Source: Pacificoceanicola sp049341065 (GTDB lineage: Bacteria > Pseudomonadota > Alphaproteobacteria > Rhodobacterales > Rhodobacteraceae). Taken from it: a stretch of DNA of 64,000 nucleotides. The stretch lies in NCBI RefSeq assembly GCF_049341065.1, contig NZ_JBMPIX010000022.1, forward strand, positions 1-64,000, read 5' to 3'. Shown in pieces: positions 27,110 through 35,195 of the stretch. The notes under the pieces were generated by a model, which was given only the letters and a program-made list of their open reading frames with translations, was not told the DNA's origin and did not search any database. Within the stretch, counting starts at the first letter, position 1; every line of letters begins with the position of its first letter. The position numbers were made by a program, and so were the translations under genes.

Positions 27110-28984
27110 CTAGAGGCCGTAATCGCCACTGGTATCGTCCCGGTCGCGCCCCCGCTCCTCGGCGCGCTCGAAAGCCTCGATCCGGGTCCGGTAGGTGGCG
27201 GCGGGTTCGCTGTCGCGCCCGGTAATGTCATCACCCGCATCCACTGCGGCGATGGCCTTTAGCTCCGAGAACACGGCTTGTCGCAGACCGGGGTCTTCGA
27301 TGCGGTCCATGAGCGGATCGATCCGGCCAGCGGCCAGCTGATCCATATCCCCGTCGCGCAGGTCTTGCCGCACGTCGGAGATCAGCTTGTCCAGCGTGGC
27401 GATGTCGGCAAGGCGACTGCCCTGCCCCGCGTCAAGAATATCCTGACGCGCCAGATCCGCCAAAAGATCACGATCCATGTGCAGCCCCGCAAAAACATCA
27501 CGCGCGCGCGCCTGCAGGTCGCGTTCGAGCCCAAGCCAGTCCGAGCGCTCCTGGGCGTCCACTGGGCGTGAGGCTTCGAGTTGCGCCTCGCTGCGATGGG
27601 GTGCGGTGAAACGGGCAGCAACTTCTTCGATACTGCTGCCCGCCTCCTCGAGTCGTGCCTCCATCGGTGCCAGAACGCGCGCCAACTCCGCTCTGAATTG
27701 ACCCAATGCAGCATCGGCCTCGGCGACGAGCGGATTGCCCTCCTCTGCTGCCCGTGCAGCCAGCCCCGCAATCCCCTGAACACTGTAGGGATCGCGCTCG
27801 GGCGACACCGATGAAGAATGATCCGCAAGAAAGTCGCGGCCCAGAAGCGTGCCCATTTCGCGGGCCTGCCCCGCAAAGAGCTGTTCCAGTTCGACCTTTT
27901 CGGCACCGGGCGCCATGTCCTGAATGGCGCTCCAGGCGGTGTCGGCTTCCGCTTGCAATGTCTCGCGGGCGGCGATCAGACGACCGATTACATCCGCTCC
28001 GGCAGCGGGGATATCAACCCCTTCGGCAAACCCTTCTTTCACCGGCATTCCTTTCATCAAGTTGGTGGCGGCAAGCTCTGCGCTCTCCGCGATGCGCCCC
28101 ATCCATCCATCCGGAGGGGTGTTGGCCTCCAGGCGCATCCCGGCAAGTTGCGCCAGCTGACGATACCCCTCGGCGTGCCTGCGTATCTCGGCCTCTCGCA
28201 GAGCGCGGCTTTCAGGATCCAGCGGGGCAACCATTGGCTCCCGTCCCTCCTTGCGGGCCGCCTGCAAATCAGTGTCCCGCGGGGCGTTTTCCATGATGCC
28301 ACGCGACAGACGGGAAGAGGCGTTCAGCACCAGCCCGTGCTCGCCCGCGATCTGCGCATGCAGTTCGCGCATCATGTCATAGCTGATCTCGGAATGGCGG
28401 CTGATCGAGAGGAACTTGCCGTCCTCCATCCCGACCTTGTCGACAAGGACATGGGCATGCACATGATCTGTGTTGCAATGGAGGGCCGCCACATACCGAT
28501 ATCGATCCCGGTAATCCCCGCCGAACACCTCCTGCGCCCATTCGCGCGAGATGGCTTCCGCCAACTCCGCCTCGGTTCCCTTGGGAAAGGACAGGATGAT
28601 GTGATCGGTGTGACCCCGTTTCGGCGCCCCGCACCAGGATGCACTCCAATCGGCAATGACATTTTCCATGCCGCGCTCGCCAAAGACACGATCGATGCCG
28701 ATCTGGTTCGACCAGGCTGCGATCCGCGCCTCGTCGCGCAGGATGTATTTCATCTGTCGGCGTAACTCTTTGGGTGAATGACACCCGCCCGTGCCGACCC
28801 GCTTCACCACGCTTTGCGGCACCCGCAGCGCGTTCCAGGACATTACCGCAACCGTCCCGCCGGACGCGCCACGCCGACGGCCCGGCGATACGCGCGCCTC
28901 GCCCGCCATGGCTGCAGACCGCCGCCCCACATGAGGCAGTATCTCGCCCAATACCGCCTGCTGGAGGGTGCGTGTTTCAGCCAT
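27110..28984 (-). CDS. virD2: VirD2-like relaxase (MOBP type)
   Basis: A 624-residue relaxase that nicks oriT and pilots the strand. The HUH motif is clear at about residues 163-176 (LHCNTDHVHAHVLVDK), with an upstream HTDHIILSFP segment. The likely catalytic tyrosine lies in the N-terminal region, near RRQMKYILRDE. The C-terminal 350 residues are helical, without a recognised enzyme domain, and may carry the secretion signal. The ATG at 28984 has a GGGAGGGG Shine-Dalgarno 7 bases upstream, and the frame remaining open before it is not coding. It overlaps the MobC-like gene by 8 bases. Confidence 0.9.
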   Translation of the reverse strand: MAETRTLQQAVLGEILPHVGRRSAAMAGEARVSPGRRRGASGGTVAVMSWNALRVPQSVVKRVGTGGCHSPKELRRQMKYILRDEARIAAWSNQIGIDRVFGERGMENVIADWSASWCGAPKRGHTDHIILSFPKGTEAELAEAISREWAQEVFGGDYRDRYRYVAALHCNTDHVHAHVLVDKVGMEDGKFLSISRHSEISYDMMRELHAQIAGEHGLVLNASSRLSRGIMENAPRDTDLQAARKEGREPMVAPLDPESRALREAEIRRHAEGYRQLAQLAGMRLEANTPPDGWMGRIAESAELAATNLMKGMPVKEGFAEGVDIPAAGADVIGRLIAARETLQAEADTAWSAIQDMAPGAEKVELEQLFAGQAREMGTLLGRDFLADHSSSVSPERDPYSVQGIAGLAARAAEEGNPLVAEADAALGQFRAELARVLAPMEARLEEAGSSIEEVAARFTAPHRSEAQLEASRPVDAQERSDWLGLERDLQARARDVFAGLHMDRDLLADLARQDILDAGQGSRLADIATLDKLISDVRQDLRDGDMDQLAAGRIDPLMDRIEDPGLRQAVFSELKAIAAVDAGDDITGRDSEPAATYRTRIEAFERAEERGRDRDDTSGDYGL

Positions 28985-29525
28985 CGCGCTGCCCCTCCCC
29001 AACGTCCCGAAGATCGGACACCCGGACGAAGGACCCGCGCAGCGAGGCCGCGCGCAAAGCCTGCACGGCCCGAGCAACCTCTTCGGCCCGGTCCGCAAGC
29101 CGACCGACCATTGCCGCGTCGCGCGCGTTCCACCGCAGCTTGCCCGCATGGGCAAGCTTCAGCATCTGCACAAGATTGCGCGCCAAGGCATTGAGCTGAT
29201 TGGCCGACGCCTTGAGCGCCGTGACCTCGTCCCGGCGAAACGCGACAATGCCGGATGACAGACGGATCATGTGCCGGAGCAAACCCGACGTGGTCATGCC
29301 CGTCTCAGCCACAAGCGCCTCGAATGCTTCAGCCTCACGGGCGGACACCCGAACCTGCAGCACGCGGCCCTTTGTGGTTCGATCCGTCACCACACCGCGC
29401 GCCCGCACGCGGGCGACAGTGGGCCGGGAGCAGCCAACACGCACGGCGATCTCCCCATCGCCAAGCCCTTGAGCAGCGAGCCGGAGAACCTCTTGTCGGG
29501 CTATGGTGGAGAGGCGTTTGGACAT
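28977..29525 (-). CDS. MobC/VirD1-like relaxosome accessory protein with HTH
   Basis: A 182-residue DNA-binding protein. Residues 1-45 form a resolvase-type helix-turn-helix (ARQEVLRLAAQGLGDGEIA, then GCSRPTVARVRARG). The rest (QVRVSAREAEAFEALVAETG, SGLLRHMIRLSSG, ASANQLNALARNLVQM) matches the MobC/VirD1 group that assists relaxase at oriT. The ATG at 29525 follows closely on an inverted repeat at 29541-29578, a possible autoregulatory site. The HTH fused to a MobC-like body is a variation on the usual short VirD1. Confidence 0.8.
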   Translation of the reverse strand: MSKRLSTIARQEVLRLAAQGLGDGEIAVRVGCSRPTVARVRARGVVTDRTTKGRVLQVRVSAREAEAFEALVAETGMTTSGLLRHMIRLSSGIVAFRRDEVTALKASANQLNALARNLVQMLKLAHAGKLRWNARDAAMVGRLADRAEEVARAVQALRAASLRGSFVRVSDLRDVGEGQRDG

Positions 29526-29540
29526 AGGCGGCAAGATTTA

Positions 29541-29578
29541 TCATTAGATAGTTTTTGTAAACACGAAAACTCTAATGA
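29541..29578. promoter_or_regulatory. Inverted repeat upstream of the mobC-like gene
   Basis: The left arm at 29541-29555 and right arm at 29566-29578 (AAAACTCTAATGA) pair over 13 bp with a 2-base bulge (TA) on the left. It is 15 bp from the mobC-like start codon. An operator for the relaxosome operon, or one accessory-protein binding site of oriT, would fit. Confidence 0.45.
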
Positions 29579-29622
29579 GTCGCCGTGCAAGTTTTGTCAT
29601 ACACAATACCGTTCCTGTCAAC

Positions 29623-29720
29623 GTCCCTTCGGTCCGTTGTCGCACCTTCGGTGATCAGCAGGCAGGGCCTTGGCCATGCCTGCTGTACACCCCACGCGAC
29701 AACTAACAGACCGAAGGGAC
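29623..29720. other. Candidate oriT: nested inverted repeats
   Basis: An outer perfect 12-bp inverted repeat (GTCCCTTCGGTC at 29623-29634, GACCGAAGGGAC at 29709-29720) continues inward as GTTGTCGC/GCGACAAC (29636-29643, 29696-29703) with an asymmetric bulge. Inside is a second perfect 9-bp stem, CAGCAGGCA at 29656-29664 and TGCCTGCTG at 29677-29685. The region lies in a non-coding 677-bp gap between the relaxase operon and the divergent virC1-like gene, the usual oriT place. An ATCCTG, the core of MOBP nick sites, is at 29760-29765, but six bases can occur by chance. The exact nick site is not known. Confidence 0.5.
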
Positions 29721-30202
29721 ACCGCCTCCCCCGCGCCGCGATCCGGGACACTGGCCCGGATCCTGAACAGGCGCGGGAATGACGTCGGCGCAGCCGACAC
29801 GATATCCCTTCATTGGCGTTGAATGCTCAAAGGGGTTCTCCCGGAAGGAGAAGAAGACCTTGTGGGATTGGAACGCCTGCGCAGCACCGTGCGTATTACC
29901 TCGGCGCTGATACGGATAGTCGATGGTCAGGTGACCCGACACCTCGAAGGCTGATGGCAGCATTGGGAAATTGTCACAACGACGCGATGGCGAAATGAAT
30001 GGACGCTGCAATGAGGGTCGGCGTGAGTGACCTGCTGACCGATTGACCGAACGCGTACACAGATGATCGCCAAAACAGCACATCGCCACAGCAGCTGCAC
30101 ATCTGTCGGACCCAAAGGTTGAACGCCTGTATCGCGCAAGGTCTGGACGCCATCCCGAGGCATCGCCATAACGGCGCAAGATATACGTTATGGAGTCGAG
30201 GA
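29721..30202. other. Non-coding stretch upstream of virC1
   Basis: No convincing gene. It probably holds the virC1/virC2 promoter and the rest of the oriT region. Open frames on the minus strand lack coding character and a ribosome site. Confidence 0.4.
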
Positions 30203-30994
30203 ATGCTTGTTGTGACGGCCATCTCCGCAAAGGGCGGATCGGGAAAGACAACTCTCATACAGATGCTTGCGTCCGCCATGCTCGCACGCGGCCGCCGTGT
30301 GCATGTCATGGATGCGGATGCTGACAAGCAGATCCTCGAATGGGAATCTAAAAGCGCGCGCGCCGACTTCGGTGATCTGCCACGCCTTCCATGGCCCACA
30401 GGCTTGACCGTGGCCGATGCCCCCGAGACCGTTGAAGGCCTTTACCACGCGTTGGACGGCTTTGAGGCTGAAGGTGTGGATCTGGTTCTGATCGACACCC
30501 GCCCCGGCGAGCACCCCGACACCGAAACACTGGCGCTGGCCTGCGACATGATCCTGGTGCCGGCCGTGCCGGTACAATCGGATTTCGTGGCGGCCCTGAA
30601 AACCCTGACATGGGTAATGCGCATGATCGAGACCCTCGGACCGGATGACCCCGCCCCGCTGTTTTCCGCGGTATTGATGAACGCGGACAAACGCGCGATC
30701 GATTTCGTGACCGCAGGCGATGACTTTGAGCGTGATGCGGCAAGACGCAGGGTTCACCGGCAGGACCTTGAGGTCTTCGAGGTGATTTCAACCCTGCCGC
30801 TCCTACCAACGCCGGTGCCCCATCTCGCCGCGATCCAGCGCATGCCGTTGACCGGACCGCTGGGATACGTGCGGGACATTTATGAACAGGATCTTCGTCA
30901 TCGGTTGCAGGCGGGGCATCTTTCCTCAGCCCTGACACTGTGCGGCGATGTCCTTTGCGACATCGAGGCCATGGTGGACTCCGCCAATGGCTAG
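30203..30994 (+). CDS. virC1: VirC1-like ParA ATPase
   Basis: A 263-residue ParA/MinD-type ATPase. The deviant Walker A AKGGSGKTT lies at residues 9-17, the A' motif near 40 (VMDADADKQILEW) and the Walker B region near 98-108 (DLVLIDTRPG). The Agrobacterium VirC1 shares the same layout and the DAD..(R/Q).L..W segment; VirC1 binds near the T-DNA border and recruits the relaxosome to the cell pole. The ATG at 30203 is preferred because GAGGA precedes it. It is transcribed away from the relaxase operon and overlaps virC2 by 8 bases. An ordinary plasmid ParA is the alternative reading. Confidence 0.82.
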   Translation: MLVVTAISAKGGSGKTTLIQMLASAMLARGRRVHVMDADADKQILEWESKSARADFGDLPRLPWPTGLTVADAPETVEGLYHALDGFEAEGVDLVLIDTRPGEHPDTETLALACDMILVPAVPVQSDFVAALKTLTWVMRMIETLGPDDPAPLFSAVLMNADKRAIDFVTAGDDFERDAARRRVHRQDLEVFEVISTLPLLPTPVPHLAAIQRMPLTGPLGYVRDIYEQDLRHRLQAGHLSSALTLCGDVLCDIEAMVDSANG

Positions 30995-31676
30995 GAAGAT
31001 TCCAAGCCGGTCCGGGACCGCTGTCTCGAACGAAGACAGGCTGGCGCGATCGCGGCAGTTCGCCACGAGCACCACGAAATATGCCGCGTTCGATCAGAGT
31101 ACGGCGGAAGCGGTCGCGACAGAAGGCCCAGCGGTAAAATCAGTGGTCAAGAATGAACCCCGGAAAGGGGAAAAGGCAGCCGCGGCTGAAACGGCGCGCA
31201 TCAACCCAGGGGTATCCACCCAGCCGGTGGCGGATGATGCTTGCAGCACTCGCACCGAAGGGCAGTCTCGAACCTATTACGTGCGCATCGGAGCTGAGGA
31301 TCAGGCACGGATTGAGGCGCTGGCAGAACGATCTGGCCTTGATCCGGACTACGTTCGGCGTGCCTTGATCAAAGCGGTTCGCGCCCGCATGCAAAACCTG
31401 CGCGACACCGCGACCTGGCATGAGGTTGCCTCCGCTGCACGACCACGCCTGGCCGAGTCCAAAGGCACTGGTGCCCCCTTCATGAAATCGATGATCAGGC
31501 TCGACGCCGCCCATATGGCGGCGTTGCAGACAAGCATTGATGACCCGCTCAACGTCTATGGGGTGACGCTGCTGTTATCCGCCTTCGGTAAGGCGCTGCT
31601 GCACTCCGAGATCGAAGAGCTCGCTCAAAAGATCAGCGGCATCGAAGCCCGGGCAGCGCGTCCTGATCCAGCGTAA
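30987..31676 (+). CDS. virC2: VirC2-like tandem ribbon-helix-helix protein
   Basis: A 229-residue protein with a disordered, charged N-terminus (about 1-95) and two RHH-like units in one chain: SRTYYVRIGAEDQARIEALA with following helix DPDYVRRALIKAVRARM, then FMKSMIRLDAAHMAALQ followed by YGVTLLLSAFGKALL. Agrobacterium VirC2 has the same single-chain double RHH fold and acts with VirC1 at the border/overdrive sequence. The ATG overlaps the virC1 stop. Its 3' end overlaps the convergent gene at 31633 by 44 bases. Confidence 0.72.
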   Translation: MARKIPSRSGTAVSNEDRLARSRQFATSTTKYAAFDQSTAEAVATEGPAVKSVVKNEPRKGEKAAAAETARINPGVSTQPVADDACSTRTEGQSRTYYVRIGAEDQARIEALAERSGLDPDYVRRALIKAVRARMQNLRDTATWHEVASAARPRLAESKGTGAPFMKSMIRLDAAHMAALQTSIDDPLNVYGVTLLLSAFGKALLHSEIEELAQKISGIEARAARPDPA

Positions 31677-32052
31677 AGGCATCGCGTGCGGTCACGACAG
31701 CAATCTGACCGCCCGCCTCGATCATATCGATGAGCTGTGCCCATTCGGCAGGATCAGCATCCCGTTGCGTTGCGATCCCGTCCTGCACTGAAAAGGCAGC
31801 CTGCTCTCCGGTCGCCGCGAGAAAGACAATGCGTTGTGGCGCTTTGTCATCGCTGTGACGCGACAAAAAGTACGCATGGCTCTCGTTTGGGTTGTAGACA
31901 CGGTCAGGATCGCAAACTAAGAGCAAGGTCCCGTCGTTTGCAGTCGCAGCATAGGTCTCCAGACCTCGCGACAAGCCGATCTCCCACTCGGCAGCGACAG
32001 CCGATGAAGCCGCGCCCAGAAAGAGCGCAATATGTAGAGGCCTGTAAAGCAA
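31633..32052 (-). CDS. Secreted protein of unknown function
   Basis: A 139-residue protein with a signal peptide (LLYRPLHIALFLGAASSAVA). A TTG start at 32052 is proposed because CGGAG lies about 9 bases before it; starts at 32085 or 32112 keep the same signal region but lack a ribosome site. The mature part is a small mixed domain with one pair of cysteines (VCDPDRV near the middle and the final LRCR). The 3' end overlaps the tail of the virC2-like gene on the opposite strand. No known family recognised. Confidence 0.55.
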   Translation of the reverse strand: MLYRPLHIALFLGAASSAVAAEWEIGLSRGLETYAATANDGTLLLVCDPDRVYNPNESHAYFLSRHSDDKAPQRIVFLAATGEQAAFSVQDGIATQRDADPAEWAQLIDMIEAGGQIAVVTARDAFTLDQDALPGLRCR

Positions 32053-32155
32053 GTTACTAAACTCCGTTTTGTGTTGGCCAAGCATATATAGGGACAGGCA
32101 GATACCTGCCACCTGATTACTGCGGCTCCGACCAAATGGAGGTCAGGAGAAGAGC

Positions 32156-32335
32156 ATGAAGAAGTATGCGGGATACCCCGTCGAAGTCATTTGGACGACG
32201 GTAAACGGTGAAGACGTCGAGGTCGGCGTCGTATTCCAATGGAGCTGCGGCATGCGCCGTACCAGATGGTCCGATGACTTTGATCAGGCGGACGGCGCGA
32301 ACCTGAGGTACGAGCCCTATGAGGACGCGGGATAG
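32156..32335 (+). CDS. Small protein of unknown function (59 aa)
   Basis: A 59-codon gene with a good ribosome site (GGTCAGGAGA, about 7 bases before the ATG). The product begins MKKYAGYPVEVIWTTVNGED and ends EPYEDAG. It is acidic, has no signal peptide and one Cys, and looks like a small folded beta-rich protein. Not recognised. The next gene in the same direction starts 160 bases later. Confidence 0.5.
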   Translation: MKKYAGYPVEVIWTTVNGEDVEVGVVFQWSCGMRRTRWSDDFDQADGANLRYEPYEDAG

Positions 32336-32494
32336 ACCGCCTCCAGCCCTAAAATGCTCGCAAGCGACCGGAGCAGGACACGATTGTGATCCGGGCCAAT
32401 GACACCGAGAGAGGGAACACGCGGGGCAGAGATCGTTGCAAAGGCGACGACGGTTTGTAACGCTGCCAAAGAAGACCGATAGGAGACCCATGAG

Positions 32495-32764
32495 ATGAAA
32501 GAGATTTTCAACGTTGGCGAGACAATCTTGCTGGACGGCGCGCCGCTTGCACTGGTGACCCCCGATGGCGTCAAGGCCTGGATCGAAGACGGCGTTCAGC
32601 ACAGCTTTCGCTATGACCAAGTGCGCGATCCGCTCAGCGGCGAGATGAAATACCGCTGTCTCTACGAGAAGTACGGGTCGGATATGCCGTTCGTGCTGGT
32701 AGGCAACCCTGACAGTGAAGAAGGCGCGCATGTTATTCTTTTCGACCAGAAGCCAGACGCATAG
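32495..32764 (+). CDS. Small protein of unknown function (89 aa)
   Basis: An 89-residue acidic soluble protein with AGGAGA just before its start codon. The sequence alternates short beta-like segments (FNVGETILLDGAPLALVT, VKAWIEDGVQHSFRYD, AHVILFDQKPDA). No family is recognised. It stands between the virC genes and the Gabija pair, separated from gajA by 517 bases. Confidence 0.5.
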   Translation: MKEIFNVGETILLDGAPLALVTPDGVKAWIEDGVQHSFRYDQVRDPLSGEMKYRCLYEKYGSDMPFVLVGNPDSEEGAHVILFDQKPDA

Positions 32765-33281
32765 CCCTTCGGAATCATATGCCAAGTGGCGAACACTAGA
32801 GCCCCTCGGCTTCGCCTGGCGGCAGCGTCCGCCTTGCAAGAGGGATGCAGACCCGTCAGAGCTGAAAGCGGATCGTGATGGCGACCATGTGACAAACGGC
32901 TTGGGGTGGCTCAGGATGAGACAGACCAAGACGTATTGGCACAGGAAGACAGCAAGGTCGGAATTCAGGGCGGAGCCTCAGCAGCCCGACCCCGCTTGCG
33001 GGGCTTGCCCATGTCGAAACCTTCACCATCACAGTCACGCACATCGCAGCATGGAAGCCTATTTCGCAGGTGCAGTATTGTGTTCGGCCCATAGCCGACA
33101 TCCGAACCCTGTCGGTGCCGCCCGGCGATATACCTGAAAGCGGACACCCAACTCTTGCGGAACGGAAAACCACCCGATCCGTAAGACACGGCTGCCGCCG
33201 TCGGCGGATGCGTGCGGTTCAAGCTGTGCAAAGCGCCGTTCTCTCGGTATCGTTGGCCAAGGGCGTAAGGGATGTTCAATA
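32765..33281. other. Non-coding gap before gajA
   Basis: 517 bases with no convincing gene. Short open frames on both strands overlap each other and lack ribosome sites and coding character. A ribosome site AAGGGA at 33268-33273 belongs to gajA, so its promoter should lie in this gap. Confidence 0.4.
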
Positions 33282-35195
33282 GTGCAAATAAGTCGACTTA
33301 AAATATCAAACTTTCGCTCTATCAAAGAGGCAGAAATTCAGTTTGGTGCGGTTACAGTCCTTATAGGGACCAACAACGCCGGGAAATCGGCAATACTGGA
33401 AGCGATCCGCATCGCGCTGACCAGACGGTGGGGACAGCGCGGAACCGGATTCACTGAATATGATGTGCATCTATGCGACGGCAGGCCAGATCCAAAAGTC
33501 GGCGATCCAGTTGTTATCGAGGTCGAGCTCCAGGAGGCTGTAGCCAACGAGTGGCCCGAGGACCTCCAAGGCGAACTAGAAGACATCATCCAGCTCGACC
33601 CGGTAACCGGCCGTGCGTCGATCATCATGCGCGTCAGCTGCTCATGGGACGCGGCCGAAGAGAGTTTCGTTCCACGATGGGAATTCCTGAACGTCGACAG
33701 GAACCCACTCGCCGGGCGCGGCGCCCGCGCCGTCAATCTCCAGGAATTCTTCCAGTTTCTGCCTGTATTCTACCTTGAGGCGCTTCGCGACGTCACAGAC
33801 GAATTTTCCTCAAGGAGCCAATTCTGGGGCAAGTTGCTTCGGACGGTGCAAATTCCCGAGCCTCTCGAACAGAGATCAAAGCGTATTTTCGATCTCTTGA
33901 ATCGACGCCTACTCGATGCTGATCCGCTTCTGACCAATCTTGCCACCGGTCTTTCCCATATCAGTAGTGTCGCCGCCTCCGACGCACCGGGTCAAGCTGA
34001 CTTACGGCTGTTGCCCCTCAATACATGGGATATCCTCTCGAAGGCGGAGGTCATCTATCAGACGGAGGGCGGCAAACCGTGGCTCCCGTTGGCGCGGCAC
34101 GGTCAAGGTGTGCAGAGCCTTTCTGTGATGTTCCTCTTCAAAGCATTCGTTGAACTGATCCTTAGCGACCTGTATCGGCCTGAAAGCACGGCTGTCTTGG
34201 CGCTGGAGGAGCCGGAGACACATCTTCATCCGCAGGCGGCCCGCAGCCTTTGGCGTCATATCAGTGAACTGCCAGGCCAGAAGATCGTAACAACACATTC
34301 GCCGTACTTCCTTCAGCACGTTCCCTTCCGCGATATTCGCGTTGTCCGTGTCGAGGCCAACGGCACAACGGTGAGCTCACTCCCTCGGCAATTCCGCGCG
34401 CCCGTTCCGCATGTTCCTCAGATCGACGCCATCATCGCCGACTCTGACGGAATCATCACCTATGACCGCAGCCTCAACGAACTCGTTTTATCCGGCACGT
34501 TGCCCGAAAACCAGTATCGCAATCTCCTCGTGGCCTATGCCGGACGCCCCGACACGCAGGGCATCCACGCTGCACTGCGAAAAGCATGCGATGCATCGCA
34601 GGAGTTTATCTCTGACGCAGAATTGGAGAAACTCGGGACATTTGCCCGGCGAATCCGCGGCGAAATTTTCTTCGCACGCCGATGGCTTCTCGTTGAAGGG
34701 CAATCCGAATACCAACTTGTTCATGGCATCGCCAAAGGCTTGGGCTATGATCTCGATGAACACGGCGTCGCCGTCATCGATTTTCAGAATAATGGCAGCC
34801 CGGAAATTTTTGCGGTACTTGCACGAGCGCTGGGTTATCCATGGCTTGCCGTCGTAGACGGAGACCACGCAGGGCATGATTACATCGCCAGGATCACCGC
34901 CAGAAATTTCTCTGCCGCAGAAATCGCACGACGTACCTACTCTTTGCCTGCCGGATTTCTTGAGCAGCAGCTCGTAGAAGATGGTCTGCAAAACGAACTA
35001 AAAGCGATCCTCGTCTCTTTTGGAAATGCAGCGGCGACGGACTTTGACAATGAAACGTTGATTTCGGCACTCGAGAACGACAAGAGTGGCTATGCTGCTG
35101 TTCTCGCGAAACAGTGCGCCGAGAACCAGGCGCTGGCTCAGCGCATGCCTGCACCGTTCCGCGATGCAATCCTGGCACTCAGAGGCCTCACATGA
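33282..35195 (+). CDS. gajA: GajA-like OLD-family ATPase/nuclease
   Basis: A 637-residue ABC-ATPase fused to a Toprim nuclease. Walker A GTNNAGKS is at residues 29-36; the signature/Walker B region is LALEEPETHLHP; the H-loop is TTHSPYF. The C-terminal Toprim domain has LLVEGQSEYQ (Glu) and AVVDGDHAGHD (DxD), the OLD metal-binding residues. In Gabija, GajA nicks DNA when nucleotide levels fall and works with GajB. The gene starts with GTG, preceded by AAGGGA. Its stop overlaps the gajB ATG (ATGA), the usual gene order. Confidence 0.85.
   Translation: MQISRLKISNFRSIKEAEIQFGAVTVLIGTNNAGKSAILEAIRIALTRRWGQRGTGFTEYDVHLCDGRPDPKVGDPVVIEVELQEAVANEWPEDLQGELEDIIQLDPVTGRASIIMRVSCSWDAAEESFVPRWEFLNVDRNPLAGRGARAVNLQEFFQFLPVFYLEALRDVTDEFSSRSQFWGKLLRTVQIPEPLEQRSKRIFDLLNRRLLDADPLLTNLATGLSHISSVAASDAPGQADLRLLPLNTWDILSKAEVIYQTEGGKPWLPLARHGQGVQSLSVMFLFKAFVELILSDLYRPESTAVLALEEPETHLHPQAARSLWRHISELPGQKIVTTHSPYFLQHVPFRDIRVVRVEANGTTVSSLPRQFRAPVPHVPQIDAIIADSDGIITYDRSLNELVLSGTLPENQYRNLLVAYAGRPDTQGIHAALRKACDASQEFISDAELEKLGTFARRIRGEIFFARRWLLVEGQSEYQLVHGIAKGLGYDLDEHGVAVIDFQNNGSPEIFAVLARALGYPWLAVVDGDHAGHDYIARITARNFSAAEIARRTYSLPAGFLEQQLVEDGLQNELKAILVSFGNAAATDFDNETLISALENDKSGYAAVLAKQCAENQALAQRMPAPFRDAILALRGLT

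Noticed and set aside
29703..30251. 182-codon minus-strand frame in the oriT region
   Set aside because: No ribosome site, low coding character, and it overlaps the virC1 start; treated as non-coding.
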